From the NCBI GenBank assembly GCA_035517415.1, contig DATIYW010000304.1, forward strand, positions 1-7,788: a stretch of DNA of 7,788 nt, read 5' to 3'. Source of the stretch: DATIYW01 sp035517415. GTDB lineage: Bacteria > Acidobacteriota > Thermoanaerobaculia > Thermoanaerobaculales > Thermoanaerobaculaceae. Below are positions 5,974 to 7,788 of this stretch, piece by piece. A program made the translations under genes and the position numbers. The notes beneath the pieces were generated by a model. It did no database searches and was not told where the DNA came from. It saw only the letters and a program-made list of their open reading frames with translations. How positions within the stretch are numbered: position 1 is the stretch's first letter; each line of letters starts with the position of its first letter.

Positions 5974-7212
5974 TCACGGATTCGCGTTGCCGCCGAGCTG
6001 TTCGAACGTCGGGACGGTCTGGAGCGCCTCGACGAGCGTGCGGAAGCGTTCCGGGTCCGCGCCCTCGACCGGCTTCAACATGTCGGGACGCACGACCGCG
6101 AAATCCGTCTCGCGCAGCAGGCTGACGTCGGCGTACGCGAGCGCGCTCGGGGCCGGGTTCATGTCCGTCGCGCTGAACGAGTAGACGACGCGCCACGTGC
6201 CGCACGTCGGCAGGATCGTCTGGATGTAGCCGATCGGGTAGAACTGGCCGGACGTCGAGGCCTGCCCGTTGTCGATCGTCCTCCACATCACGGACGGGAC
6301 GACGAAGTTGATCGGGTCCGCATACCACGACTGGCGGTCGTTCATGCACGATTCGTCGGCGGCCTCGAGATGGTACATGATCGCGACGCGCTGCGCCGGG
6401 GTGCCGGTCGTCGTGATCGCGTTCGTCTGCGAGTCGAAGTAGAGGAACTTGTTCGTGACCGGGAACGCGATCGAGGCGTAGGTCAGACCGATCCCGGCGA
6501 GCTTGTCGGGCTCGTTCAGCGCCTCGTTGCTGAACAGCGTGAACGAGGCCACCGCCGCCGTCGAGCCGGGGACCGGGACGTTGTCGAGTGTGAGCAGCGG
6601 CCGCTCCTGGAACGCGGGGATCACGGACGGGTCGTCCGGCGCGTAGATGCGCGCGGGAGTCGAGTTGTCGGGCTCCGTCGGCGTCGCGTCGGCGACGAGC
6701 CAGGCGCCGTCCGCGAACACGCGCACCGCCGCGTGGGCGTTGTTCCAGGTGATGAACCGCATCGCCGGGATGCCGGCGAGGCGCGCCATCGCGGTGAGCA
6801 GGAACGACGCCTCCTCGCACTGGATCGCCGGGAACCCCCACATGTCGACGATGCTCGCGGGCCAGGTCGTGTACTGGTGGGCGCCGGACGTTCGCGCGTG
6901 CTTGAGCCAGTCCGCGAGCGCTGCCACCTGGTCGCGCTGGGACGTGAATCCGGTGACGAGCGAGGCGACCTGCTCCTGCATCGGCGCGTAGTGCCGCCAG
7001 TCGCTCGGACGCTCGTAGGAGATCCGGTCGCCGAGGTACTGCTTCGGGTCGTTCGGCCCTTGCAGGACGTAGAGCCTCGGCGTCTGATCGCACCACGGGG
7101 AGGGACAATCAGTCCGCTGCGGGGGGCCGATGTGCCGCTGCGCGACGCCGAGATCCGCGGCCGAGGCCGCCGTCGCCAGAAGCGCACAGGGAAGCAGGGC
7201 TGCAATTCGCAT
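5974..7212 (-). CDS. Secreted transglutaminase-like domain protein
   Basis: 412 residues. The ATG at 7210-7212 has GAAGGGGG (plus-strand 7219-7226) six bases upstream and opens a signal peptide, MRIAALLPCALLATAASA, with a good ASA cleavage site after residue 18. The transglutaminase-like core (papain fold) lies at about 95-180. The triad is Cys132 in IQCEEASFLLTAMARLAGIP, His160 in WNNAHAAVRVF and Asp175 in WLVADATP, with the expected spacing, so it looks catalytically intact. In bacteria this domain is usually a cysteine protease or amidase, not a true crosslinking transglutaminase. About 230 further residues match no domain I recognise. Four non-catalytic cysteines in the mature protein (36, 41, 289, 337) could form two disulfides in the periplasm or outside the cell. 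The first 40 or so codons have more A/T at third positions than the rest. The gene ends 84 bases before the Ada-AlkA gene on the same strand, with no functional link evident. Confidence 0.85.
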   Translation of the reverse strand: MRIAALLPCALLATAASAADLGVAQRHIGPPQRTDCPSPWCDQTPRLYVLQGPNDPKQYLGDRISYERPSDWRHYAPMQEQVASLVTGFTSQRDQVAALADWLKHARTSGAHQYTTWPASIVDMWGFPAIQCEEASFLLTAMARLAGIPAMRFITWNNAHAAVRVFADGAWLVADATPTEPDNSTPARIYAPDDPSVIPAFQERPLLTLDNVPVPGSTAAVASFTLFSNEALNEPDKLAGIGLTYASIAFPVTNKFLYFDSQTNAITTTGTPAQRVAIMYHLEAADESCMNDRQSWYADPINFVVPSVMWRTIDNGQASTSGQFYPIGYIQTILPTCGTWRVVYSFSATDMNPAPSALAYADVSLLRETDFAVVRPDMLKPVEGADPERFRTLVEALQTVPTFEQLGGNANP

Positions 7213-7788
7213 GCGTCACCCCCTTCACCGCAACTCGCGACCTCTCCTGCCGGTTGCGCGCGACCCCGTGGTCGGTGGCGGAGAGGGCTGAACCCGTCAT
7301 GCCAGCCGCAGGTGCAACCGAGATGCCATCGCATTTCGCCGGGCGAACCTCATGCCGGAGATCGAGTTACGGTCCGACCTTGAGAAAGCCCGCTGCGGCC
7401 GGCCAGATCCGCCCGGAGGTGCCGCGGAATTCGACGCCTGTCAGCACTTTCCATGTCGGCTCCGGATGCCGTCGGGGGACCGACCGGGGGCGAGTGGACG
7501 GATAGGCGGGAAATTCTCCCTGGCGGGGGCTCGCCTGGGAGGCCTCTCGCTCACGCCCCCGGCCTCGCGGAGCGGGCGCCCGGAGTGCGGCTCGTGCCGC
7601 GACCGGGGACGCTCCGTGCGCCGACCGCGTGGGCCGACGACCGGCCGCGGCGCGCTCGTCCGGAGATCGCACCCGACCGCCCGGACGATCGCCTTCGGAG
7701 ATCGGCCGGCCCCGCGCATCGTGGTCGCAGACGGCGCCCTTAAAGCGGCGAGCTCCCGATGTCATCTCGAGCGGATTCGGGCCGTCAG
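7213..7788. other. Non-coding or unassigned right end of the window
   Basis: No convincing gene is seen on either strand. The longest frames (minus 7367-7765, plus 7453-7743) encode Arg/Pro/Ala-rich sequence with no domain, and their third positions are much less GC-biased than in the neighbouring genes. The part next to 7212 must carry the promoter of the transglutaminase-like gene, but I see no clear -35/-10 pair. Structure present: an inverted repeat CGGGGGC 7524-7530 with GCCCCCG 7555-7561 enclosing a small GCCT/AGGC hairpin at 7533-7543; an 8-bp inverted repeat TCGTCCGG 7656-7663 with CCGGACGA 7681-7688; and a direct repeat CGGAGATCG at 7661-7669 and 7696-7704. These may be chance features of GC-rich DNA or the leader region of a gene beyond the right edge. 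Confidence 0.5.

Noticed and set aside
3937..7383. A 1148-codon open frame on the plus strand
   Set aside because: It lies antisense to the permease, Ada-AlkA and transglutaminase-like genes, all with recognisable domains. Its product is Arg/Ala/Gly-rich without domains, and long antisense frames are expected where third positions are nearly all G or C.
7367..7765. A 132-codon minus-strand frame with a non-repetitive tail (WKVLTGVEFRG region)
   Set aside because: Third-position GC bias is much weaker than in neighbouring genes, the first two thirds is Arg/Pro-rich, and no family is recognisable. It might be a decayed gene, but that cannot be supported here.

Overview
This is a strongly GC-rich stretch in which all the real genes have third codon positions that are almost entirely G or C. 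It reads as an ordinary chromosomal segment of a high-GC bacterium. Periplasmic-type signal peptides and family content (DUF4097, bacterial acyl-CoA-binding protein, Ada-AlkA fusion) would suit a proteobacterium or a similar diderm, but the sequence alone does not fix the phylum. There are no rRNA or tRNA genes, CRISPR arrays, transposases or phage genes.

Layout from left to right. (1) The C-terminal three quarters of a nitroreductase-family flavoprotein on + runs to 524. (2) A 155-base intergenic region holds a near-perfect 26-base inverted repeat with the look of a REPIN (paired REP elements), ending at the ribosome binding site of the next gene. (3) On + is a secreted DUF4097 protein whose C-terminal half is a ladder of DTGSG repeats. 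It converges on (4) a small acyl-CoA-binding protein on -, with an 8-bp GC hairpin between them that could terminate both. (5) Divergent from that gene is an M20-family metallo-hydrolase on +, which converges with (6) an EamA/DMT-family permease on -. (7) Upstream of the permease on the same strand, 37 bases away, is an Ada-AlkA fusion, an alkylation sensor joined to a DNA glycosylase. It has no good Shine-Dalgarno but a -10-like TATGAT placed for a leaderless transcript. (8) Upstream again on - is a secreted transglutaminase-like protein. (9) The last 576 bases hold no gene I can support.

The gene set does not form a recognisable single pathway. Most junctions are convergent or divergent, so these are mostly independent transcription units. 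The only plausible co-transcribed run is transglutaminase-like protein, Ada-AlkA and EamA permease on the minus strand, and even there Ada-AlkA probably has its own promoter. I found no clear new multi-gene system. The observations most worth checking are the REPIN-like element, the proposed leaderless alkylation-response gene beside a permease, the regular DTGSG repeat protein, and the transglutaminase-like protein with an unassigned C-terminal half.
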